From the NCBI GenBank assembly GCA_900074885.1, contig FJUW01000010.1, positions 821,394 through 885,393 on the forward strand: DNA of 64,000 bases, given 5' to 3'. The number at the start of each line of letters is the position of its first letter. Position 1 is the stretch's first letter. This document shows positions 1 through 9,365 of the stretch, piece after piece. A program made the translations under genes and the position numbers. The notes beneath the pieces are model-generated. The model searched no databases. It was not told the origin of the DNA and saw nothing but the letters and a program-made list of their open reading frames with translations. Origin of the DNA: Rhynchosporium graminicola. Its lineage: Eukaryota; Ascomycota; Leotiomycetes; Helotiales; Ploettnerulaceae.

Positions 1-3000
1 TATATACAGATGAAAGCTACTTGGTCGATGTCGTCTTTGTTCTGTGTGTTTCCGACGCGTCGAAGGGGTTCGTGCGCTATGTCTGCGAGATCGTGTTAGC
101 TGGTTTGCTATCAACTTGGGAGCATCTGCGGGGTCCTTACGGACGCTGAAAGCTTGTAGCCGATGTTACTATGTATGGGTTGCGCAAGACAAGTCACACT
201 CCCGGTTCCAGCTGAGGGCCAATATCGTGTTACAGCACAGGATCGGAATCGTTTCTCAAGCCTCCTTCGACTCTCGGGATAATGATTGCAACGGGGAAAA
301 ACTGGAGCGCGAAGCAGAAGACGGAGATAGAGAAGTGGATAGCCTGGCGACAGAGAGTGGGAATAGTTAGAAGCACGGAGCATTAGAGGGCATCATGCAC
401 ACGAGACGGACCGCTTTTGGTGCCCTTCGTGCCCAATTGAAGCTTCAGTACAGAGCTTAGACTCCCCTGGGGCGGCGGGAAGCCTGCACTAGGTAACTTT
501 ATGACGGAGCGACGAACATGAACATGTTTCGGGATGATGCAGTGTTAGAGAAGTGGCAGGTCGTAATGACGGAAATGGACGGATGGATGTACAGTAAAGA
601 GAGCAGAAGGATTGATAACAATGGGAATGATATTGATGATACCAACAATAGGTAAGGTAGTAGATGAAGTCTTCACTCGACCCGAGTTCGAAGAGTATTC
701 GGAATATAAGTATATTATTAGATATTGACGTCCAGAGCTGTGGAGAGCTGTGGAGTGCTGCCGGTAAGATCAGTCAGCACTTGTGCAGCCAGCAGCAGCT
801 ACGACCGGCTGGACTCACTCACCCAATTTCATTTGGGGGTGGCAGTCAGTCCTCCTGCCTGCGCGGTGCAGACTCGCTCTTTCCTTCCTTCTCAGGCAGA
901 ATGTGGCCATGTCATGCCATGCCAGACAATCCCATACGAGCGAAGTACTTTCTGTCTTCTTCAATCCTTCCATATTGCTTCCATTGACATTCCATCAGCA
1001 CGATGCACCAGGGCAGGGCACTCGGTGCAACGCGCTGGTGGATGCCTCAACGCTGCTGCTGCACATGTATCATCCAACCAGCACCGACGCCAGCATCTGC
1101 CGCTCCGTAGTTATTCGTTAAATACCGGGATTCTGGGCTCGCGTAGACAAATTTAAGATTGGATTGGCTTCTTACACCGGTCTGCTAGAAGGCCAGATGT
1201 GCGTACTGTATTCTTCAGCCTCCGAAGTGTGTTCGGTGCAAAGTTCAGCGCTTCTGTGCCTTACTGGAGATTTGCACCTATTATTGGTGGATCGTGATAC
1301 AGTTAAACTGCCTTCAGCTCGCAGTAGATTGCCGTCATAATAAGCTTCAGATCGAGAATGAATGACTCGTGGAAGAATTGCACTACAACGATACTAGTCG
1401 TTTCAACTATCCGCTACGCCAAGGTACGAGGTACGAGTGACTGCTAGCTGAGCTCTCTCCAAAAGCTCACACGACAATTCTGACGACAGCTTGTCGAACC
1501 GGACAAACGCATGACGAGATGATAGTCTTCAGGTATCATACTAGCATGCCGATTCTCAAGCATCCTCTACCAATTGCATAAGTCCTTAGTCCTCCCCGTT
1601 CGGCCAGCGAGACCAGGATATTATCTACGTTAAGAAGAGCATTTTCACCTGCCTACTCAAAACCTATCACCACATCATACTGAATGGAAACCCTGAAAAG
1701 AAAGAAGGGAGCTGTGACACACCCGAAGAACTCATCTCTCTGCTCGTAAGCTATGTAGGAGCTTCTTTGCAATAAGTTGTGAAGGTATGCTCTCCCACAC
1801 CTGTAGGAAAAGTACGGAAAGCCCACGAATGCGCACTCCCACATTAATATAAATCTCTGTGCTTATAGATCTTTTCAGTCCGCAAGATATGTACTGGATA
1901 TTACTGAAAGTGAATACTGTATGATAAAAAGTGCTGAGCTTTGAGCGATGACCGGGCGCAGCAAGCAGCGCCTCAAGTATCCCCGAAGGGCAGCTGAGGT
2001 TGAACAAATCTATTAATTCTCAAGCTATTGGCTGACATCGTTGCATCGGGCAGACTGGAACGCGATAAGATGGTTCCCAAAGTGATGACATGGGAGCGCA
2101 CATAATTTTCTTGAAAGGTAACAGCTGCCAACATCACGTGACACGTGTCAAATCACGATAAAGTGCTTCTCGGTTACTGGAGTCTCTCTCTCCTCTTTAT
2201 CGCTAAACATGATTCCGTGCCTACTATCGATTCAGAATCCGGTTCATTCCTCAAGCAATGGTTTTGTTCAGCAATATAATTGAGTTGGGTCGGTTTGGGT
2301 TGGGCTGAATTGAGTGAGCCTGAGGAAGTACTCACCTAACTATATATAATATATAAGCTCTCTAATACGATATAACTCGAAAAGAAGACCTTTATTTATT
2401 TTACATTCTAAGCTTATTCTTAGTAGTCGAAGATATTTTATTATAATTGTTGTTATGCCTACCCACTCAATATATCCTTTATGTATACTTAAGTACTTAT
2501 GTGCTTTATGCATACTTTTATACAGCTTCTATTCTGGGTCTTCTCGAAGTACGAAATCGAAGTACTCAACTCAACTCCGGAATTAGCGTTCTCAACTCAA
2601 CGCACCTCAGAGTTACTCGAAAGATAATCAGAGGCCATGAGTAATTTCCATTACGCTGTTTTTGTTTAATATCCGTCGTCTTCCACAGTTTTCTCTCACG
2701 GGACCAGCGCAGATGTATTAGAGTAGAGAAGATGCTTTTAGCATTGAGATTCAAGTGGTAGAGCGCCAAGAGTCGATGTCTATATCCTTTTATACCTCAA
2801 TATCTCTTCTGAACAATCTATTGCAACCTCATCTATATGATGCGTCTCTCTTTACGACACCAAGATGATTAGGCAAGTGTGCATGATTTAATCTCACAAC
2901 TACCTGACTGTTACTATGAAGCTCTATCATTTCTTGTATCAGGAACCATTCTTCGAAATATCGAAGACCCTAATATCTGAGCTCTGTTGCGGACCTTCGA

Positions 3001-3727
3001 TGGCACGGTGAGGTGGGTATTGTATAATTAAGCCTGGATTTGTTATGTGCAGAAATCGCTGATGACTCGAGGCAAAGTGCTCCTAGTGCTGTTGTAATCC
3101 CATGAAACTTGGAGGTCTGTGGAGGTCAAGCAAGATATGAGTCGCAGCTGTAACAAATAGTCAACCATCCACCGATATTTTGGTTATTTACATCTTGGCC
3201 GCAAGCGAACGCGTACCCGAGCCGGTGTCTGTCAAATTCGAGAATAGTATGATCCGAGGATACTTGATCTCAACCTCCGATGCTAGTTTCCTTGTGTGGC
3301 TTAAAAATTCTTTAAACAAAATCTTACTCATATCTGTCAGGCGATTGGGATTTGAATTAGGCTTTGTGGCCGGACGAGGAACCTAAGTTGGAAGCTGGCG
3401 CAAGAAAGGTAAAATTGAGCTTTGATAACAGGTGCCGGCCGAGAAAGAAATTGTAACTTATTACAAAGAATCAACGATAGTGTGAAAGTGAAGAACAATT
3501 CCGTCTGGGACGTATGGCCGCCTGGCACGTATGGATTGAGATTATTGCTCTGTTATTGATTAAAGCTCTGAAGCCAATCAAAGAAATGTATTACTTATTC
3601 GAGGCGGTGAGATCCGATTGTGGCAGAATGACGCGACCTTGCAGAGCTTCGATTTCATTGACAACAACGACGACAACATGTGCACGAACATCATGCCATC
3701 TTGGTTTGTTCGCGCGCATCTGCAAAG
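1..3727. other. gene-free 5' region
   Basis: I see no supportable gene here. All open frames are short (about 110-145 codons at most), overlap on both strands and lack family resemblance. About 2336-2460 is AT-rich with many TA steps and may be a small decayed repeat. Two CACGTG E-boxes lie 1 bp apart at 2135-2147. The last few hundred bases should contain the promoter and 5' leader of the WD40 gene that starts at 3728. Confidence 0.6.
2135..2147. promoter_or_regulatory. paired E-box motifs (CACGTG x2)
   Basis: Two CACGTG hexamers occur at 2135-2140 and 2142-2147, separated by a single A. CACGTG is the core bound by bHLH and some bZIP regulators in fungi. The pair is 1.6 kb upstream of the nearest supported gene, so any regulatory role is only inferred. 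Confidence 0.25.
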
Positions 3728-6700
3728 ATGAATACAAAGAGCAATATTATGAGAAAGTTGCTTCGGCAGCCTACTGCGACTTCAACTCCAACAGAAATCA
3801 TTGATATTAGCTCGCTCGAATACTCCAAGCTTCGGCCAAGCGCATCGCAATATACAGTCTTTTCGGCAGGAGTTCCTGTACACTGCCTCGACAGATCTCC
3901 AGATGGCCTAAGGGCTGTAATCGCTGGTTCGAAGGTCTTTAAGATATTGAGAATAGATGGCCCAAAAATCACTGAGGAATTGGACCTTCGAGCGATCATC
4001 ATTTCCTATGCCAGTACTCACGATCCGTCTGCGGCAACACCAGAGCAACTCAACATACGGGCAGTCAAGTGGTCATGGGGTGACCTAGACTCCTACATAA
4101 TCACGGCTTGCGGCAATGGAAGGATAACCGTGTATGATCTTAACCGGATAGGGGAAGGCCTTGAGGTGGGTCGCATACAAGAGCATGTTCGGCAGGTCCA
4201 CAAACTCGACATCAGCCCTTTTCGGAACAACTGGCTATTATCCGCAAGCCAGGATGGAACCGTAAGGAGTTGGGACCTCAAGATACCCATCCAGCAGCAG
4301 GGACGACAGGGCCTCACGTTCAAGGCGCTTGCCACTTTCAAGTGTAACGCAGATGCGGTTCGAGATGTTAAATGGTCCCCTACAGATGGCATGGAGTTCG
4401 CATGCTGTACCGATGCTGGCGTTATTCAGAAATGGGATATTCGTAAAGTTACGGCGCCTGTTCTGAAGCTTACGGCCCATACAAGTCCATGCTTCTCAAT
4501 TTCCTGGCACCCCGACGGCGAGCATCTGATCAGTGGTGGCATAGATCAAACTTGCCATGTGTGGGATCTGTCAAAGAAAGGCGACCGAACGCAAAAGCCA
4601 AGATACACATTTGTCGCGCTCGCACCAATTTCAAGGGTCTCATGGCGACCTGCATGCTGGTCTGCTACTGCTCAGGGAAAGAGAGCTGCCCAAGTTGCAG
4701 TGGCTTATGACGACTCAAATTCTGGCAGAAATCTCACCTCGACGGTGCACATATTTGATCTAGCGAGATCTTCAATGCCATTCAAAGAAATAGAGCAGTG
4801 GAACACTGCTCCTACTTCTCTCGTGTGGAATTCACGAGATTTGCTTTGGAGTGTTGACAAAGAGGGCCACTTCACACAGACCGATGTTGCCTTTGTACCT
4901 CAGCTTATAAACCGCCGAAGCCTCTCAACTTTCTCCTTTTCGCCAATGGGAGATGTTCTCATGATGTTGGAAGCACGTCAAACCCCCAAGCGGCCTCGTC
5001 CCAACATCACTTCACCGCCATCACCCGGCTATAATCATACTGGTAGTGGCCCTCTTCTGAGTGTTAGTAGGAGTGACTCTGAAGAAGACGTCGTTGGTAG
5101 CTTCTTGGGCCGAAGGATAAAGAAGGGTCATCGACGACAACATAGTGGACGTGGCCAATCACTCAGTACAACCCCACCTACCAATATTGGATTTGCCGAT
5201 GGTAAAGTCTTGTCACTCGATACGGGACTTAAGGTCACTGGTACTTACAAGCCCCAGCAAGTTATGGCAATCGGTCATGCGCCGTCATCAGTCAAGCGAG
5301 AGATGTATCAATATTTCTCAAATCGATACATGATGCGACTGGTCAAAGCATCATATCCCGAGATACATTCACAGCCTGGCAACCTTCGCGCGAAAATGAT
5401 TATGGAGTCTTATGCCCGCACTGCCGAGAACGTTGGACATTTTCGATTGGCTCAGACGTGGCGACTTTTATCATTTACCATAGGTACACATCTAACTAGA
5501 CGTGCTGAGTTTCATCGTCAGTCGCGTCTGCATGTTAAGCCTCCGTCGATCCAGGAACCCGAAAGGGACACCATGACTGAGTCAATAGTTGAAACAGAGA
5601 GAGGCGAGGAAACACTAAGAAGATTGCCAGGCCCGCAGCCATCTGTGGATATTGCTGTGCATCTACATGAAATTCCGAAAATTCAAGAAGATATCGAAAG
5701 CACATCGAATGTTGCAACACCACTGGTTCGACCAGTCCGTGACCAAATTGTCCACGAGACGCGAGAGGCCAAGGCCATGCACACTCCGATGGTCATCGAT
5801 GAGGAACTGGCCCTTCCTGAAGCTTCACATCCTAGAACCCCGAGCCCAATTCCTGTACCTGGTGCAAGACAATCGCCAGACCGTTCATCCTCCAGCCTCG
5901 AAGGCTATGATTTCTATGGTATTGACTCTTTCTCAACTGGAATAGACTGTGCTGCTCCTGTCAAAAAGGCGCCCCTACGCTTAGAATATCACGAGCAATC
6001 TCAGCATCCACCCAGAATCCAGCCACATCGGCATGATTCAAATGAAAGTTTCCAGATGTTTTCAACTTCGGCCGATTCTCATGGAAGTAAGTTCATGGAG
6101 TCGTCAGATAGTGACCCGCAAAGCGTGAACCAAGAACGACAAGGTCTAAGGGAAAGAGTATCAGATTGGGAATATCGCGACCAACATGATTTCAGACACC
6201 GTCCAAGTATCGATTCCGAAGCTCCGACTGAGGGCAGCTCTCTAGGAGATCTTGGTCCGCAGTCGCTAGAGGAACGAGGGGCACGAAATGGGATACCACG
6301 CAGTCCGTCATCGCCCCCAGTCTTCAGACTACTTGAGGCATCTGCACCAAAAGACATCGATAATACCCCAGTCAAAAATCATTACCAGGACGAAGAATCA
6401 CCAAGCAGTCCAACTGCGTCCGAGAAGACATCAGGAAACCCAAATCTCATCGATAGTGATTTTCAGCCATGGCCCAATGATCCGGACTTCCTCATCAAAC
6501 CTCTAGACCCCATAATCCTAGTCCAGCGAGCAATTGATTTCGAAGCACAAACTGGTGCTCTGAACGCAGCAGCTATGGTGCTCCTACTCCGCCCACTACT
6601 TCCATGCAGCGCATTCGACGGAATTCAAGCGGGTGCCATACTTAGACAATATCATAATCGTCTGACCAGCATGAAACTTTTCACCGAAGCAGCGCTTCTC

Positions 6701-7342
6701 CGCAACCTCTGCGTTCCTCTATACCCCGCCATCTTCGCCCCATCACAAGAAAACATTACTGTCGGGTATTTCTGCACAGACTGCAATAAGCCCATTGAGA
6801 ACGACCCTCTGACCCCAGGCTCCGTTTGGAAATGTCCCCGCTGCCGAAAATCCATAGACGCATGCACAATCTGCCAGCATCGCGAGCTTCCAGACGACAC
6901 GGGTTTCGATGATGGTGACGTGTTACTCGACTCTGCGCTTTGGTGGTGGTGTACCGGTTGTGGCCATGGTGGACATACTGCTTGTATGCAAGCCTGGCAC
7001 GCCGGTGCTGAGTTCGAGGAAGGGGATAAGTATTCGGGCGGCTGTTGTCCACTGGAGGGTTGTTTACATCCTTGTCTACCTGGAAAATGGAGGGATCGAA
7101 GAGTTGAAGGTAGAAAGGCTATTAAGGCTAGGGAGCTGGATTTGCTGGTTAGAGAGAATTCTAGGCAAGGGAATAGAGGAACGGGAGGCAGACCTGGGGT
7201 TCCGATTAGAAGGGACGCAAGGGAGGTTAAGCAGAGTTCGGCCGTGGAGGGCGTGAGAGTTGCGCTCAATGGATTCAGTGGTAGCAGTAGGGGCTTGGAG
7301 AGGAAGAAGAGCGTTAGGCTTATTGTTCCAGAGGACGAGTGA
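3728..7342 (+). CDS. RTC1: WD40/RING protein RTC1 (WDR24 homologue), SEA complex subunit
   Basis: Intronless frame of 1204 residues. The N-terminal ~370 residues form WD40 repeats, seen as recurring SWDL, VWDL and KWDI blade ends with GH/SPDG turns. A long, Ser/Pro-rich, poorly conserved middle follows. The C-terminus carries a zinc-binding module from about residue 1016: successive CxxC pairs, then CTGCGHGGH and CCPLEGC, a RING-like arrangement. This order and length match fungal RTC1 and animal WDR24, a subunit of the SEACAT/GATOR2 complex on the vacuole membrane that promotes TORC1 activity. The first in-frame ATG is at 3728; the frame stays open upstream only to a stop at 3659 and holds a GTG but no ATG there. 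A second ATG at 3749 is possible. The gene converges on the XLF gene downstream. Confidence 0.93.
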   Translation: MNTKSNIMRKLLRQPTATSTPTEIIDISSLEYSKLRPSASQYTVFSAGVPVHCLDRSPDGLRAVIAGSKVFKILRIDGPKITEELDLRAIIISYASTHDPSAATPEQLNIRAVKWSWGDLDSYIITACGNGRITVYDLNRIGEGLEVGRIQEHVRQVHKLDISPFRNNWLLSASQDGTVRSWDLKIPIQQQGRQGLTFKALATFKCNADAVRDVKWSPTDGMEFACCTDAGVIQKWDIRKVTAPVLKLTAHTSPCFSISWHPDGEHLISGGIDQTCHVWDLSKKGDRTQKPRYTFVALAPISRVSWRPACWSATAQGKRAAQVAVAYDDSNSGRNLTSTVHIFDLARSSMPFKEIEQWNTAPTSLVWNSRDLLWSVDKEGHFTQTDVAFVPQLINRRSLSTFSFSPMGDVLMMLEARQTPKRPRPNITSPPSPGYNHTGSGPLLSVSRSDSEEDVVGSFLGRRIKKGHRRQHSGRGQSLSTTPPTNIGFADGKVLSLDTGLKVTGTYKPQQVMAIGHAPSSVKREMYQYFSNRYMMRLVKASYPEIHSQPGNLRAKMIMESYARTAENVGHFRLAQTWRLLSFTIGTHLTRRAEFHRQSRLHVKPPSIQEPERDTMTESIVETERGEETLRRLPGPQPSVDIAVHLHEIPKIQEDIESTSNVATPLVRPVRDQIVHETREAKAMHTPMVIDEELALPEASHPRTPSPIPVPGARQSPDRSSSSLEGYDFYGIDSFSTGIDCAAPVKKAPLRLEYHEQSQHPPRIQPHRHDSNESFQMFSTSADSHGSKFMESSDSDPQSVNQERQGLRERVSDWEYRDQHDFRHRPSIDSEAPTEGSSLGDLGPQSLEERGARNGIPRSPSSPPVFRLLEASAPKDIDNTPVKNHYQDEESPSSPTASEKTSGNPNLIDSDFQPWPNDPDFLIKPLDPIILVQRAIDFEAQTGALNAAAMVLLLRPLLPCSAFDGIQAGAILRQYHNRLTSMKLFTEAALLRNLCVPLYPAIFAPSQENITVGYFCTDCNKPIENDPLTPGSVWKCPRCRKSIDACTICQHRELPDDTGFDDGDVLLDSALWWWCTGCGHGGHTACMQAWHAGAEFEEGDKYSGGCCPLEGCLHPCLPGKWRDRRVEGRKAIKARELDLLVRENSRQGNRGTGGRPGVPIRRDAREVKQSSAVEGVRVALNGFSGSSRGLERKKSVRLIVPEDE

Positions 7343-7637
7343 TATTGAAGGACTCTGGGATGGTGGAAATAGAGTACATATGGATGATGGGAGATCTGAT
7401 TTGGCGTTAGATGATGATGATGATGATACCCTACGGCGCATACAATGGATGCATAGCAATGGCGTTGGTTTGGCTTGATTTTGTGTCTTGAGTAATGTGC
7501 ATTTCGATCGTAGCAGTAGATGACGACTATCACGGAACAGAAATACAAATATTCCACATCGATCATAGATTCGTACCAAGAACCATATATGACCTCCAGG
7601 CAAGATATGTACATCCAATCTAACAGCCAAAGTCTCC
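7343..7637. other. convergent 3' intergenic region
   Basis: These 295 bp separate two converging stop codons and must hold both 3' UTRs and both polyadenylation regions. A GAT trinucleotide run lies at about 7410-7427. I see no gene. Confidence 0.6.
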
Positions 7638-9365
7638 TCAGAATTTCCTCTTCTTCTTCACCGGCGCTTTTGCCTTCGCCTCCAACTCCCTCTTCAGCGC
7701 ATCTCTCTTCCTATCCGCCCTCTCCAGCGATGTCTCCCTCCTCTCCGGCTCCGGTGTCTTCGTCTTCTCTTTCTCCATTTGTGACCCACCTCTCCCTCTC
7801 TGACTACTCTCTTCCTCTTTCACACCATCTTCTCTCTTCATTTTCCTGCCATGACCTAGAGCACCTAATTTGCGCTTCGGTGTGGCTGCTGCTGAGCCCT
7901 GAGATGATTCCGGCGGTGTACTGGCTGGTGGTTCTGGCTCTGGTTCCTCGTCGACAACAGCCTTCTTCTTTCCACCTATGCGGCCGAGTTTTCCCTTTTT
8001 GGCTTTTGAAGGAGCGGGCGGTGGAGAAGGCGATGTAGCTTTCTCTCCATCGACCTCTTCATTTGGCTCAGGCTCCGACTCTGGTTCGGGTTCAGGTTCA
8101 GGTTCCGGTAGAGGGCCAGCTTTCTTGCCTCCTATCTTGCCGAGTTTATTTTGGGGAATGTGAGGAACTGAGGCTTCGTCGAGAGTTGCAGATTTCCCTT
8201 TTAATTTTGGCAGCGGACTTGTTCCATCGGCTGTGCTATGGTCGTCATACTGGTTATCTGGTGGTTGTGGCGTTGGTTCCTGGGCTGCTTTCTTCTTGCC
8301 TAGAGCACCGAGTTTCTTCGTTGATTTGGGCGTTGCATGAGTTAGCGGTGCTTTGGACCGTTGAGACAGTACGTTCAGATCATCGTCGTCGGTGTCTGTA
8401 GAGGCGTCTACTTTGGAAGAGTTGAAGGCCGATTTGGAGGGCGATATCGCAGGCGGAGGTTTTGACTGTGTTTGAAAAGCATCATCTTCCTGCTGGGTTT
8501 CATCTTTTTGCAAAGATGGTATCTGGGCCTTCGGTTTGACCTTCGAAGGTCCTTTTGTTGATATCTTCCCCGAATCGAGATGAACTGTCAATCCTTTGAT
8601 ATCGTCCCACCAACTCTCCTGTTCTTCATAGGTCACGGGAACTACAGTGATCCCATCCGTTTGCTTTTCAAATACTTCGCCAATCAATTTGGATGTGTCT
8701 TCCGGTTGCTCGTGGCTAAGTCCTTGCCGCCAAGAATCCACATCAAACCGGGCAATGCCCCTCACCTTCTCCTCTGCCTTCTTGCGATCTACCTTTCGTC
8801 CTAGTTTGCCTGCAGCCTGAGGGAACATCTGCCCCAAATCAATGCCTTGTTCCTCTATCTTGTCCATCAACTTCTGTATTACATGATCCTTATCCTTCAA
8901 GGCATCGATCAGGCTAGTCTTTTCACGCATCAATGCATACTGTGTTTGTAACAACGGCATTGTCAAGTGACATGTCAATAGAGTCTGAGGTGCTGCAAGA
9001 AGTCGAACAGGCCATTGTAAGGCCGCAAGTCGACCAGGAAGTTCGACCGAAACGCTGAGCACGAGTGAGGGCCGATCCGGGCCGTGATTGATTGTGAGTG
9101 CCAAGGCGGTGCCATCCTCGCCTGAAAGGCCGAGTTTCATCTTCTCCAGGAATATCTTCATTTGGCCATCCTCACCCGGATCTATGCTAGTTACCTCATC
9201 TTTACTGCGTTTCAAGATCTCGGACCTGTTCAGCTTTTCACTCCAGATGTACGTGAGATCTGTCAGGTGCACTTCAAACGAGCTTGCTGTGAATGCCGTT
9301 GAAATGAGGAGTGGCGGCAGATGTGCGCCGGCAGCTGGCGACAGTCCGAGTGGAGACCACACCAT
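7638..9365 (-). CDS. nej1: XLF/Nej1-type non-homologous end-joining factor
   Basis: Single-exon 575-residue protein. Residues 1-130 resemble the XLF globular head (MVWSPLG start, LPPLLISTAF, LTDLTYIWSE, later a Leu/Trp-rich strand). About 135-200 is the predicted coiled-coil stalk (LMREKTSLIDALKDKD). The remaining ~370 residues are disordered, with Pro/Glu repeats near 420-434. XLF binds XRCC4/Lif1 and Ku and bridges DNA ends for ligase IV in the nucleus. The protein ends KKKRKF: a basic cluster followed by a terminal Phe resembles the Ku-binding X-KBM at the C-terminus of XLF. The tail also carries four K-L-G-x-I/L-G-x-x-K/R-K repeats (residues about 351, 407, 459, 499). The ATG at 9365 gives the N-terminus expected for the family. 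The tail is longer than in animal XLF (about 300 residues in total). Confidence 0.85.
   Translation of the reverse strand: MVWSPLGLSPAAGAHLPPLLISTAFTASSFEVHLTDLTYIWSEKLNRSEILKRSKDEVTSIDPGEDGQMKIFLEKMKLGLSGEDGTALALTINHGPDRPSLVLSVSVELPGRLAALQWPVRLLAAPQTLLTCHLTMPLLQTQYALMREKTSLIDALKDKDHVIQKLMDKIEEQGIDLGQMFPQAAGKLGRKVDRKKAEEKVRGIARFDVDSWRQGLSHEQPEDTSKLIGEVFEKQTDGITVVPVTYEEQESWWDDIKGLTVHLDSGKISTKGPSKVKPKAQIPSLQKDETQQEDDAFQTQSKPPPAISPSKSAFNSSKVDASTDTDDDDLNVLSQRSKAPLTHATPKSTKKLGALGKKKAAQEPTPQPPDNQYDDHSTADGTSPLPKLKGKSATLDEASVPHIPQNKLGKIGGKKAGPLPEPEPEPEPESEPEPNEEVDGEKATSPSPPPAPSKAKKGKLGRIGGKKKAVVDEEPEPEPPASTPPESSQGSAAATPKRKLGALGHGRKMKREDGVKEEESSQRGRGGSQMEKEKTKTPEPERRETSLERADRKRDALKRELEAKAKAPVKKKRKF

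Noticed and set aside
2284..2306. GGGTTGGG-type repeats suggesting an internal telomere tract
   Set aside because: Only a few degenerate units, not a TTAGGG array.
3680..3727. N-terminal extension of RTC1 starting at a GTG
   Set aside because: Eukaryotic genes rarely start at GTG; the first in-frame ATG is at 3728 and an in-frame stop lies at 3659.
6652..7614. 320-codon minus-strand frame over the 3' end of RTC1
   Set aside because: It is antisense to a strongly conserved RING-containing coding region, with low-complexity Ser/Pro/His content and no family resemblance.
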